DNA of 6,178 nt from DATELY01 sp035276085. GTDB lineage: Bacteria; Pseudomonadota; Gammaproteobacteria; Steroidobacterales; Steroidobacteraceae. Where the stretch lies: the NCBI GenBank assembly GCA_035276085.1, contig DATELY010000023.1, positions 1 to 6,178 of the forward strand, written 5' to 3'. Made by a program: the position numbers and the translations under genes. Below, piece by piece: positions 1 through 6,178 of the stretch (position 1 is the stretch's first letter; every line of letters begins with the position of its first letter). A model generated the notes under the pieces. It searched no databases, was not told the origin of the DNA, and saw only the letters and a list, made by a program, of their open reading frames with translations.

Positions 1-3000
1 TTACGCACATAACCGAACTCCGGACGCGCCGCGAGTACGAGCGCTGGCACCGCCTGGCTCACGATCTGCTCGGTGCAGGCGTACGGGTAGTTCGCCAGAT
101 AGCTTGCAAAGCCGTGCGCGAATCCCAGTGGCAACACAGAGACACCCGCTTCGAGCGTGCGGTAGTGCGGATAGAGCGCGCGCGTGAGCTGCACTTCCCG
201 ACTGCGCTTGTCGAGCACACCCGCCTGCAGTTGCGTCATGTACGGCGTCGCGGGGCGGATACTCAGATCGATGCGTCGCTGCGCACGGCCACCCGCGGTG
301 CTGGCCGAGAACGTCAATACACCCGCGCCCAGGCGATCCTGAGCACGCACCCTGAAGCGCACCGGAGCTTCGCGGCCCTCGGCGATGACGACGTCCTGCC
401 TGGGCGCCGCGAGCACTTGCAGACCTGCATCGGTCTTCAGCTCCACTTGCACGGTGGCCTTCGCGCCGGAACCTTCGACGTTGTTGGACACACCCACGCT
501 CACGTCGAATTCATCTCCGGGCGTCACGGTGGTGGGTGCATTCGGCGACAGCACGAAGTCGCCGCGCACGAGCGTGCGTGCGTCGGCCACACCGATGCGC
601 TCATCGGCAACCGCGACCGCGAACACGCGCAACGTGCCGTTGAAGTAATCCGGCACGGCGTAGCTCACTTCGCGCATCGTCGCGTCGCTGTCGAGAATGC
701 CGGACCAGAACACGACCGGCGGCTCGCCTTTGCGGCGGAACGGATTCAGATGCTTGCCCAGCAAGCCTTCCGCATCGCCGCCCGCCGCCGCATTCAAGTT
801 CAGATGGCGAAACTCCGGCAGGATCAGGTCGAGAATCTGCGTGGTCGAGACTTCGAGCGCGCGTTTCTGGAAGAAATAGCCCAGCGGATCGGGCGCACGA
901 TACTTCGCAACCTGCAGAATGCCCTCGTCCACGGCGAACAGCACGATGCGCGCAGGCCGATCGGTGCGATACCGCAGCTGCAACGGCGCACCCGGCTTCA
1001 CGAGCGACGCCACCTCGAGCTGCACTTTCTCGCGACGCGCATCCGTTGCAATCGAGAACGCCTGCACCCCATGCGATAACGGGCTCGTATAGATCTCGCT
1101 CGAGCCCGGATCGCGCACGAAGCTCACCGCCACATACGCGTTGCCTTCCAATCCCTGCGGCAGGCGAATGCGTTGCACGCTGCTGGTCGTGCTCGTCTTG
1201 AACCAGCGCCATGCATGCACGCGCTCCCGCTCGATCGTGATCAATCCCGCACCCGCGTACGGTGCTCGGATCGAGACTTCGATCTCCTCGCCCGGCGCGT
1301 AGTCTTTCTTGGCAAGCGCAAGCTCCAGCTCCGCGTTCTTCTCCAAGGCACGCGTGACGTTCGCTGCGCCTGCAACCTGATACTCCACGCGCGTGAGCGC
1401 CTGTCCCGCCGCATCGCGGACCACATAGGCAAACTGACCCGGTGCATCGGTGGCGACGTTCACAACATGCCCCGTCGCCGCGAGATCGATCGGCTCTTCC
1501 GCGATCACGCTCTCCTTGCGGCGCGATTCGTATTTGTAGATGCCGCTCGGCTGCCGCATGAGCACCGAGACGTACTTGATCTCGACGCGCTGGAGCTCGA
1601 GCCCCTTCACGGCCGTCGGCTGCGCCTGCGGATCGATGGCGATCAATTGCACTGCACGTTTCGAATCGCGGCTGAGATAGTCGAGGTCGCCATCGGCCTT
1701 GTAGCCGACGAGGTACGGCAGGTTGGACACCAGCTGTGTGACTTCTGCGCTCACAGCACGCCCACCATCGGCTTCGAAGCCCTGCGTCAGCACGTGCACG
1801 CGATACGTCGCGCGCGCAAAGCGTTGCAGGTTCAGTGGCAGCTTCGCCTCGCCGTTGACATCCGTCGTGACTTCACCGAGCGCCTCGCTGAAGCCTTCGC
1901 GCGCGTACTGCGGATCGAAGAAACGATAGTCGGGATACTGGCGCAAGGCCGGGAACTGCGGACTCAATGTCATCTGCGCGGTGATGCGGCGATTCTCGGC
2001 AGGCGTGCCGAAGAGGTTCTCCAGTTTTACTTGCGCGACGAGGTCCGCCGGCCGCACCCAACCATCGACGGATTGCGCCGAGAGCGTCGTCTGCATGCGC
2101 AACCGGTCCGGCATGAAGTCGCGCACCTGTACCGTCGTGGAGCCGATGAGATCGGCGGAGCGCTGTTGCCGCACGAGCGACAGCGCGACGGTGTACGTGC
2201 CCGTGGCAGCACTGACTTGCGTGTCCTGCAGGATCTCACCGAAGCCTGCGGGCCCCGGCACGAACGTCTCGCGGCGAATCACGACACCGCGTGGATCGGT
2301 GATCTCCAGACGCAACGGCACGCCATCCAGCGATCCGCTCCAGTTCTGGCTGCGTACGATCGCGCCGATGCGAATCTGCTCGCCGGGCCGATACAGCCCA
2401 CGATCCGAGAAGAGATATGCCGAGAGCGAACGCTGATCGGCGTTGCTCTCCACACCACCGATGTCGAAGCGGGACAGATCGAGCTGCTGACCGCGCTCAT
2501 CGAGCGGCAGAAAGGAGCTGTCGCCGCCGCGACGTACGAGATAGAACACCGGCTGCCGTTCGCGTGTGTAGCCTTTCAGATCGGGAAAGCGCACGTGGCC
2601 CTGGTCGTCCGTGGTCTCGCCGATCACGGGCAGACCGTTGCGTCCGATCACTTCCACTGTTGCACCTGCCACCGGCTCGCCCGTGGCGATGCTCTGCACG
2701 AACACATCGCGCGAGCCGTCGACGGAGCGCTTCGCCAGCAATCCCAGGTCGGTGACGACGATGAGGCGCGCATCGCTCGTCAGCGCCTGCTTCGCGCCAT
2801 TCCATTCCTGCGCCGCGTAGCCGGCGAGCGGTCGATCGTTCTGCGCATCCCAGGCCTGCACACGCAGCAGGAAGATGCCGCGCCGGTCGTCCTGATCCTT
2901 GTGCAGGTATTCGCCGAGGTTCAGCGCTTCGTAGTGTGCCTCGCGCGGTGCAGCGTTGGGCAGCGGGACGACGCGCGTGAAATGCTCCGTGATGTTCGCA

Positions 3001-4586
3001 TCATCGAACGCCCAGTTCTGGAACACGGGCAGCGCAAAGGAGCCGCTCGACTGGCTGATGAGGTGTTGCAACTGACGCGGCAACAGGCGGCCGACATCGA
3101 AGCGAATCGCCGGCACGTTGCGCGCGAACACCGTGAGCGTCTTCTCGCCCGACATCGCGAGCAGCGAGCCCTGATGCAGGATCGAGAGCTCACGCGGAAA
3201 CTCAGGCACCGACAGAATACGTTCGACCGTATCGCCCAAGACGTAGCCGCCAAACGACTTGAGACCGCGCTCGACGCGCACGTACAGCTGCCTGCCCGGC
3301 TCGGCTTCATAGCGGAAGCTGTGCAGCTCGTAGTGATCGCGCTCTCCGGGAATCGGCTTCAACTCCAGCCGCGTTTCCGGCGTGAGCACTTCCGGGCGCA
3401 GATTGGACTCGGACCACTGAAACGGCTGCCCACGGCGATAGCGATCATGCTGCGCCTGAAGCTTCGCATCCGGGTGTTCGAGCGGCAGCAGCCACGCTTT
3501 CACTTTGGCGGGCATCTCGCTTTCGAGCACGGAGGACGACGCGCTCACGATCAGCACTTGATTCGGTTCGTTGCGTTCGTCGCGCACGAGATCCAGCGCG
3601 AGCTGCTCGATACCCAGACTGTTCAAGCCAGGCACGTCGACCTGCGCCTGCAACGGCTCGGAGGTCTCGTTGCCACCGCGAGCCGCGCGCACGCCGGGCG
3701 CAACAGTCAGCTGCAGCCGGCCGCGCTTGGGCGGAATCTCCAGCTCGCCGGTGTGGATGTACGCGTTGAGCTTCAGCTTGTCGTACACGACCGTGTGCGC
3801 GGGCGGTGCGAGCTCCCGTTCGCTCGTGTCGGTCACCCGATCGAACATCTTCAGCGCGATGCGTCGCTCGAACTCGGCGGGATCGACCGGATGTGTGAAA
3901 GCGACCGTCGCCACGACCTTCTTGTTACGCGCAACCACGGGGTCTTGATGAAACTCGGTGTTCGCGATGCGCGCCTGGAACGCCGGCGCGCGAAACTCGA
4001 AGTCGTACGCCTGCAGTCGCACGTGGCCCGCGACGACACGCTTGCCAAGCTCGACCGAGTACCGCTCGCCGACGGGCCAATCGCTCTCGGGCTGGAAGCG
4101 CAGCGTCTTGTCGTCATCCCAAGCCCACGTGCCGCGGACGAGAGGTTTGATGTCAATCCCGGAGTGCTTCTCTTCGATGGCTTTGCCGACGGCATCGAGC
4201 GGCGCGACGGACGCATTGAAGCGAACGATGAGTGGATTCGGCTTTCCCGGCGGCTCACAGGCATAACAAGTGACAGCAGGCGGCGTGACCGCGAAGCTCA
4301 CTTCCACCGGCTTGGGCTGCCGCTCATACCACTGCCACAACCACAACCCACCGAGAACAACCACCGCAAAGGCAATCGCACCCACCGCCGTCGCACGCGG
4401 CCGATTGCGAGCAACCCCCACTGCACGCACTGCCCCCGAACGCAAACGCAGCGCTACAGCCGCACCCCACACCGGCGGCTGCCAACGCAGCTGACCGAAG
4501 ATTGCAGCGAACACCCGCCCAACAAACCGCACACCCGCGCTCAGAACACGCGCGCCACGCGCACCAACCCCATTCGATTCGCTCAT
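1..4586 (-). CDS. Membrane-anchored bacterial alpha-2-macroglobulin family protein (3' end cut by window edge)
   Basis: I translated 1528 uninterrupted codons from the ATG at 4586 to the left edge, with no stop. Known role: bacterial A2Ms are periplasmic protease traps; cleavage of the bait region exposes a thioester that binds the attacker. Seen: residues 1-65 hold 11 Arg and one acidic residue; a hydrophobic helix spans about 66-84, with no lipobox. MG-like domains follow, with the MG3-type motif TDLGLLAK at 612-619 and the MG2 signature FSDRGLYRPGE at 726-736. The bait-region domain starts near YAPGEE (1096-1101) and carries VDEGIL at 1219-1224. The A2M domain begins near FWSGI (W1294). 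The thioester motif CTEQ lies at 1504-1507, preceded by YPYA. The only other cysteines are C107 and C110 (CYAC). Start choice: TAA is in frame upstream and GGGGA lies 4 nt before the ATG; GTG codons 53 or 56 are alternatives that would leave a short signal anchor. The remaining thioester domain and C-terminus lie outside the window. Family assignment is secure; activity is inferred. Confidence 0.95.
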   Translation of the reverse strand, partial: MSESNGVGARGARVLSAGVRFVGRVFAAIFGQLRWQPPVWGAAVALRLRSGAVRAVGVARNRPRATAVGAIAFAVVVLGGLWLWQWYERQPKPVEVSFAVTPPAVTCYACEPPGKPNPLIVRFNASVAPLDAVGKAIEEKHSGIDIKPLVRGTWAWDDDKTLRFQPESDWPVGERYSVELGKRVVAGHVRLQAYDFEFRAPAFQARIANTEFHQDPVVARNKKVVATVAFTHPVDPAEFERRIALKMFDRVTDTSERELAPPAHTVVYDKLKLNAYIHTGELEIPPKRGRLQLTVAPGVRAARGGNETSEPLQAQVDVPGLNSLGIEQLALDLVRDERNEPNQVLIVSASSSVLESEMPAKVKAWLLPLEHPDAKLQAQHDRYRRGQPFQWSESNLRPEVLTPETRLELKPIPGERDHYELHSFRYEAEPGRQLYVRVERGLKSFGGYVLGDTVERILSVPEFPRELSILHQGSLLAMSGEKTLTVFARNVPAIRFDVGRLLPRQLQHLISQSSGSFALPVFQNWAFDDANITEHFTRVVPLPNAAPREAHYEALNLGEYLHKDQDDRRGIFLLRVQAWDAQNDRPLAGYAAQEWNGAKQALTSDARLIVVTDLGLLAKRSVDGSRDVFVQSIATGEPVAGATVEVIGRNGLPVIGETTDDQGHVRFPDLKGYTRERQPVFYLVRRGGDSSFLPLDERGQQLDLSRFDIGGVESNADQRSLSAYLFSDRGLYRPGEQIRIGAIVRSQNWSGSLDGVPLRLEITDPRGVVIRRETFVPGPAGFGEILQDTQVSAATGTYTVALSLVRQQRSADLIGSTTVQVRDFMPDRLRMQTTLSAQSVDGWVRPADLVAQVKLENLFGTPAENRRITAQMTLSPQFPALRQYPDYRFFDPQYAREGFSEALGEVTTDVNGEAKLPLNLQRFARATYRVHVLTQGFEADGGRAVSAEVTQLVSNLPYLVGYKADGDLDYLSRDSKRAVQLIAIDPQAQPTAVKGLELQRVEIKYVSVLMRQPSGIYKYESRRKESVIAEEPIDLAATGHVVNVATDAPGQFAYVVRDAAGQALTRVEYQVAGAANVTRALEKNAELELALAKKDYAPGEEIEVSIRAPYAGAGLITIERERVHAWRWFKTSTTSSVQRIRLPQGLEGNAYVAVSFVRDPGSSEIYTSPLSHGVQAFSIATDARREKVQLEVASLVKPGAPLQLRYRTDRPARIVLFAVDEGILQVAKYRAPDPLGYFFQKRALEVSTTQILDLILPEFRHLNLNAAAGGDAEGLLGKHLNPFRRKGEPPVVFWSGILDSDATMREVSYAVPDYFNGTLRVFAVAVADERIGVADARTLVRGDFVLSPNAPTTVTPGDEFDVSVGVSNNVEGSGAKATVQVELKTDAGLQVLAAPRQDVVIAEGREAPVRFRVRAQDRLGAGVLTFSASTAGGRAQRRIDLSIRPATPYMTQLQAGVLDKRSREVQLTRALYPHYRTLEAGVSVLPLGFAHGFASYLANYPYACTEQIVSQAVPALVLAARPEFGYVR

Positions 4587-4590
4587 GAAA

Positions 4591-4595
4591 TCCCC
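4591..4595 (-). promoter_or_regulatory. Weak ribosome binding site of the A2M gene
   Basis: On the minus strand GGGGA lies four bases before the ATG at 4586. It is a partial and rather close match to the Shine-Dalgarno consensus. It supports this start without excluding the GTG codons at 4430 or 4421; a GGGGG run lies about 8 bases before the second of these. Confidence 0.4.
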
Positions 4596-4640
4596 GGCTG
4601 CAGTTAGCCGCTTTTAGTTATCGGGGAGAATTGTGCAGGA

Positions 4641-4675
4641 GAGAGGGAGGGATTGTGGCGAAAGGTGGGGAGGGT
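4641..4675 (+). other. G-rich purine tract with possible G-quadruplex
   Basis: The plus strand carries G runs at 4645-4647, 4649-4651, 4667-4670 and 4672-4674, so four runs of three or more G fall within 30 bases, with one 15-base loop. A further GGGG lies at 4623-4626. The tract lies 55-90 bp before the A2M start, on the template strand of that gene. The long loop makes a stable quadruplex uncertain; the purine/pyrimidine asymmetry itself is directly visible. Confidence 0.35.
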
Positions 4676-4750
4676 TTAGTTAGGCAGCGGAGGCTTCGGG
4701 GTGAGATCGGGCGAATGGCGGTTGGAGTGGTTGGTGGAGGGTGAGGTGGT

Positions 4751-4774
4751 GACGGCTTTCGACCCAAAGCGGTC
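4751..4774. repeat. Hairpin-forming repeat-like element
   Basis: GACGGCTTT (4751-4759) and AAAGCGGTC (4766-4774) form an inverted repeat with 8 of 9 positions paired (a single G/G mismatch at 4754/4771) around a 6-base CGACCC loop. The flanking T4750/A4775 pair extends the stem by one. From memory, short palindromes of the form GTCCGCTTT-loop-AAAGCGGAC are dispersed in many proteobacterial genomes, so this may be one copy of such an intergenic repeat family; that is unverified. There is no T-run after either arm, so it does not look like an intrinsic terminator, and it sits between two divergent genes where a terminator would not be expected. Confidence 0.45.
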
Positions 4775-4872
4775 ATGAGAAACCGACCGCGCATACAGGC
4801 TCGCGCGATACGTCCAGAGCGTTCGGTGTGCACTCGCGTTGTTCGACAGCGCGCCGGCTGCCGAGGCACTAT

Positions 4873-4884
4873 CGCCTGCAGGCG
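4873..4884. promoter_or_regulatory. 12-bp perfect palindrome, possible operator
   Basis: CGCCTGCAGGCG is a perfect two-fold symmetric sequence. It is enclosed by a further short inverted repeat, CCGAG at 4861-4865 and CTCGG at 4889-4893. It lies about 150 bp before the oxidoreductase start. Symmetry suggests a dimeric regulator site or a small hairpin. In GC-rich DNA such palindromes also arise by chance, and no regulator gene is present to pair it with. Confidence 0.2.
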
Positions 4885-5017
4885 TCGGCTCGGAGTTCCG
4901 TCTCATCCTGAACTTCGGCGTTGTGCATGGTTTGTCGTCCGAGCAGGTACGCCCTGGCATGAGATGTCGCACGGATTTTCCAACGCTGCAACATTTCCAC
5001 CAAAGAGACAAATGACT

Positions 5018-5024
5018 GAGGAGG
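5018..5024 (+). promoter_or_regulatory. Strong ribosome binding site of the oxidoreductase gene
   Basis: GAGGAGG, a near-perfect Shine-Dalgarno sequence, ends 8 bases before the ATG at 5033. It decides the start in favour of 5033 over the in-frame ATG at 5012 (seven codons upstream, with this site inside the reading frame) and over the longer open frame that runs back to 4775. Confidence 0.85.
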
Positions 5025-5032
5025 CAATTCCC

Positions 5033-5950
5033 ATGAAGGCGATCGTGATGACGAACCAGGCTGCGGGAACGGCCGGAATGAAGTTGGTGGAGCGGCCCGA
5101 GCCACAGGCAGCGATAAACGACGTGGTCGTTCAGGTTCATGCGTCGGGATTCGTCGCGACTGAGTTGGCGTGGCCCTCGACCTGGACCGATCGCCTCGAC
5201 CGTGACCGAACACCGTCGATTCCCGGACACGAGCTGGCCGGAGTGGTCACCGCCCTCGGCTATGGCACGAGGGGGCTGTCGGTGGGACAGCGGGTGTTCG
5301 GCCTCACGGACTGGACTCGCGACGGCACGCTGGCGGAGTACGCGGCCGTCGAGGCACGCAACCTCGCGCCGCTGCCGGGCGACGTCGACTTCACGGTGGG
5401 CGCGAGCCTGCCGATCTCGGGCCTGACTGCGTGGCAGGGACTGTTCGAGCACGGCCGCCTTCAGGCGGGACAGAGCGTCCTCGTGCACGGTGCGGCCGGC
5501 GCAGTCGGGTCGATGGTGACGCAACTCGCACGAGAGGCCGGCGCCTACGTCATCGGCACCGGACACGCCGCCGACCGTCAGACGGCGCTCGACTTCGGTG
5601 CGAAGGAGTTCGTCGACCTCGACAACGATGCGTTGAACGACGTCGGCCGCGTCGATCTGGTGTTCGATGTCATTGGCGGCGACATCGGGAAGCGGTCCGC
5701 CGGCCTGATTCGAGCCGGAGGAACCCTGGTGTCCATCGTCGGGCCGCCCGAGGCGCGGCCCGCCGACGGCCTGGCGGTCGACTTCGTTGTCGAGCCCGAT
5801 CGTGCCCAACTGAGTGAGATCGTCCGGCGGGTGCGGGACGGACGGCTGCGGACGAACATCGGCAACGTCTCGACTCTCGACGACGCCGTCGCCGCATTCA
5901 ACCCGACCGCGCGGATCAAGGGGAAGACGATCATCCGCGTTCGTCCGTGA
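5033..5950 (+). CDS. NADP-dependent oxidoreductase, medium-chain (quinone oxidoreductase-like, zinc-free)
   Basis: This is a complete 305-residue protein of the medium-chain dehydrogenase/reductase superfamily, close to the usual length of quinone-oxidoreductase-like members. The N-terminal GroES-like catalytic domain spans about 1-125 and includes IPGHELAGVV at 63-72 and the turn GLSVGQRVFG at 81-90. The Rossmann domain carries the nucleotide-binding motif HGAAGAVGS at 152-160, in the AAGxVG form seen in NADPH-using family members. There is not a single cysteine, so neither the catalytic zinc site (Cys in classical alcohol dehydrogenases) nor the four-Cys structural zinc lobe can exist. Known of the family: reduction of quinones, enones or other activated carbonyls by NADPH in the cytosol; the substrate cannot be read from sequence. 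It appears monocistronic: divergent from the A2M gene and 27 bp from a convergent gene. The frequent Asp, Arg and Val codons ending in C or G match the local GC-rich style. Family call is firm; specificity is unknown. Confidence 0.95.
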   Translation: MKAIVMTNQAAGTAGMKLVERPEPQAAINDVVVQVHASGFVATELAWPSTWTDRLDRDRTPSIPGHELAGVVTALGYGTRGLSVGQRVFGLTDWTRDGTLAEYAAVEARNLAPLPGDVDFTVGASLPISGLTAWQGLFEHGRLQAGQSVLVHGAAGAVGSMVTQLAREAGAYVIGTGHAADRQTALDFGAKEFVDLDNDALNDVGRVDLVFDVIGGDIGKRSAGLIRAGGTLVSIVGPPEARPADGLAVDFVVEPDRAQLSEIVRRVRDGRLRTNIGNVSTLDDAVAAFNPTARIKGKTIIRVRP

Positions 5951-5963
5951 GCGACTGGCTGAA

Positions 5964-5977
5964 TGGTCGATGGTCGA
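5964..5977. repeat. Two tandem copies of TGGTCGA between convergent genes
   Basis: TGGTCGA occurs at 5964-5970 and again at 5971-5977, filling half of the short space between the two convergent stop codons. It ends exactly where the minus-strand stop codon begins. It does not form a strong hairpin and has no T-run, so no intrinsic terminator is evident for either gene. It may simply be a small replication-slippage duplication. Confidence 0.6.
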
Positions 5978-6178
5978 TCAGTGAGCTTGGCGACTTGAAT
6001 ACCGTAACCGGCCGAAGATGCCGTCCTGCTCCCTGTTCGGGCCGGCCGTGTAGTAAAGCGAGTCTGCATCGCCCAGCGTCACCCCATTGCCAAACGCCAG
6101 GCCCCACAGGCCGTCGATGCTGATCGGTTCGCCGGATTCGTTTCGCAGGTAATCCTGAAACGTGCCCGTGATCGGGTC
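5978..6178 (-). CDS. TIGR03118-like protein, C-terminal fragment (5' end outside window)
   Basis: The minus strand reads 66 codons in from the right edge to a TGA at 5978-5980. The fragment contains IDGLWGLAFGNG (about 21-32 of the visible part), then LYYTAGPN and EQDGIFG. From memory this matches the conserved C-terminal end of the TIGR03118 family, which typically has the pattern IDGLW-FGNG-TLYFTAGP-GLFG. Members are secreted or cell-surface proteins of unknown function, often with an N-terminal signal peptide, and probably adopt a beta-propeller-like fold; none of that region is visible here. The visible end continues about ten residues past the last family motif with a polar, basic tail (ending RQAH) and has no PEP-CTERM or membrane anchor. 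It is convergent with the oxidoreductase gene, with 27 bp between the stop codons. Confidence 0.8.
   Translation of the reverse strand, partial: DPITGTFQDYLRNESGEPISIDGLWGLAFGNGVTLGDADSLYYTAGPNREQDGIFGRLRYSSRQAH

Larger units (their letters stand above)
4587..5032. other. Non-coding gap between divergent genes
   Basis: This is the 446-bp space between the divergent starts of the A2M gene and the oxidoreductase gene, so both promoters should lie here. I could not find a convincing -35/-10 pair for either gene. The open frames that cross it are low-complexity and rich in Arg, Ser and Pro, and they extend in register from the antisense of the oxidoreductase or end without a plausible start, so I treat them as non-coding. 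The A2M-proximal third is strongly purine-rich on the plus strand. The centre holds a hairpin-forming element, and the oxidoreductase side has a 12-bp palindrome. No tRNA or recognisable riboswitch was seen. Confidence 0.7.

Noticed and set aside
114..1079. 321-codon open frame on the plus strand
   Set aside because: It is in the same antisense register as the longer frame, separated only by the single TTA codon of the A2M gene, and shows no domain or ribosome binding site.
1173..4607. 1144-codon open frame on the plus strand
   Set aside because: It lies in exact codon register opposite the A2M gene, its protein is Arg/His/Leu-rich with no recognisable domain, and its openness follows from the absence of CTA and TCA and the near-absence of TTA in the sense gene.
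4618..4869. 83-codon minus-strand frame in the intergenic gap
   Set aside because: It is low-complexity (Pro, Arg, Ser, Thr) because it is read from a pyrimidine-rich tract, and nothing in it is recognisable.
4930..4965. TTGTCG and TGGCAT as a possible -35/-10 pair for the oxidoreductase
   Set aside because: The spacing is about 17 bases, but the -10 matches only three of six consensus bases, so it is no better than chance in this region.
4775..5032. N-terminal extension of the oxidoreductase by 86 residues
   Set aside because: The extension is Arg- and Cys-rich and unlike the family, while the ATG at 5033 has an excellent Shine-Dalgarno sequence and begins with the usual MKAIV start of this family.
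4676..5809. 377-codon open frame on the minus strand covering the oxidoreductase and part of the gap
   Set aside because: It is the in-register antisense of a clear oxidoreductase gene and continues into low-complexity intergenic sequence; no domain is visible.
5951..5990. Bidirectional terminator between the convergent genes
   Set aside because: I found no GC-rich stem followed by a T-run on either strand; only a short tandem repeat is present.

Overview
The window looks like ordinary GC-rich proteobacterial chromosome. It holds three protein genes and no RNA gene, insertion sequence, CRISPR array or phage gene that I can see. The largest gene is a bacterial alpha-2-macroglobulin (A2M), a periplasmic protein typical of Gram-negative bacteria. 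The strong GC bias at third codon positions and the non-lipoprotein type of A2M would fit a GC-rich gammaproteobacterium, but the genus cannot be read from this sequence.

Layout. (1) Positions 4586 down to 1, minus strand: the first 1528 codons of a very large A2M-family protein. It has a cationic cytoplasmic N-terminus, one transmembrane anchor, a string of macroglobulin (MG) domains, a bait-region domain, the A2M domain and an intact CxEQ thioester motif. The window edge cuts the gene a few residues into the thioester domain. (2) Positions 4587-5032: a 446-bp non-coding gap between two divergent genes. It contains a G-rich purine tract, a hairpin-forming repeat-like element (4751-4774) and a 12-bp perfect palindrome (4873-4884). 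(3) Positions 5033-5950, plus strand: a complete cysteine-free, zinc-free medium-chain NADP-dependent oxidoreductase of the quinone-oxidoreductase type, with a strong Shine-Dalgarno sequence. (4) Positions 5978-6178, minus strand: the last 66 codons of a TIGR03118-like protein, convergent with the oxidoreductase and only 27 bp from it.

The genes do not form an operon. The A2M and oxidoreductase genes diverge, and the oxidoreductase and TIGR03118-like genes converge. No shared pathway is evident. The A2M is probably an envelope protease trap. In many proteobacteria such genes sit next to pbpC (penicillin-binding protein 1C), which here would lie beyond the left edge. The oxidoreductase looks like a stand-alone cytosolic enzyme.

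Nearly the whole plus strand opposite the A2M gene is also open (up to 1144 codons). This is a codon-usage artefact: it lies in codon register with the A2M gene, which uses TTA once and never uses CTA or TCA. I found no convincing evidence of an undescribed system. The points most worth checking are the unusual membrane anchor and three-cysteine composition of the A2M, and the repeat-like hairpin in the intergenic gap.
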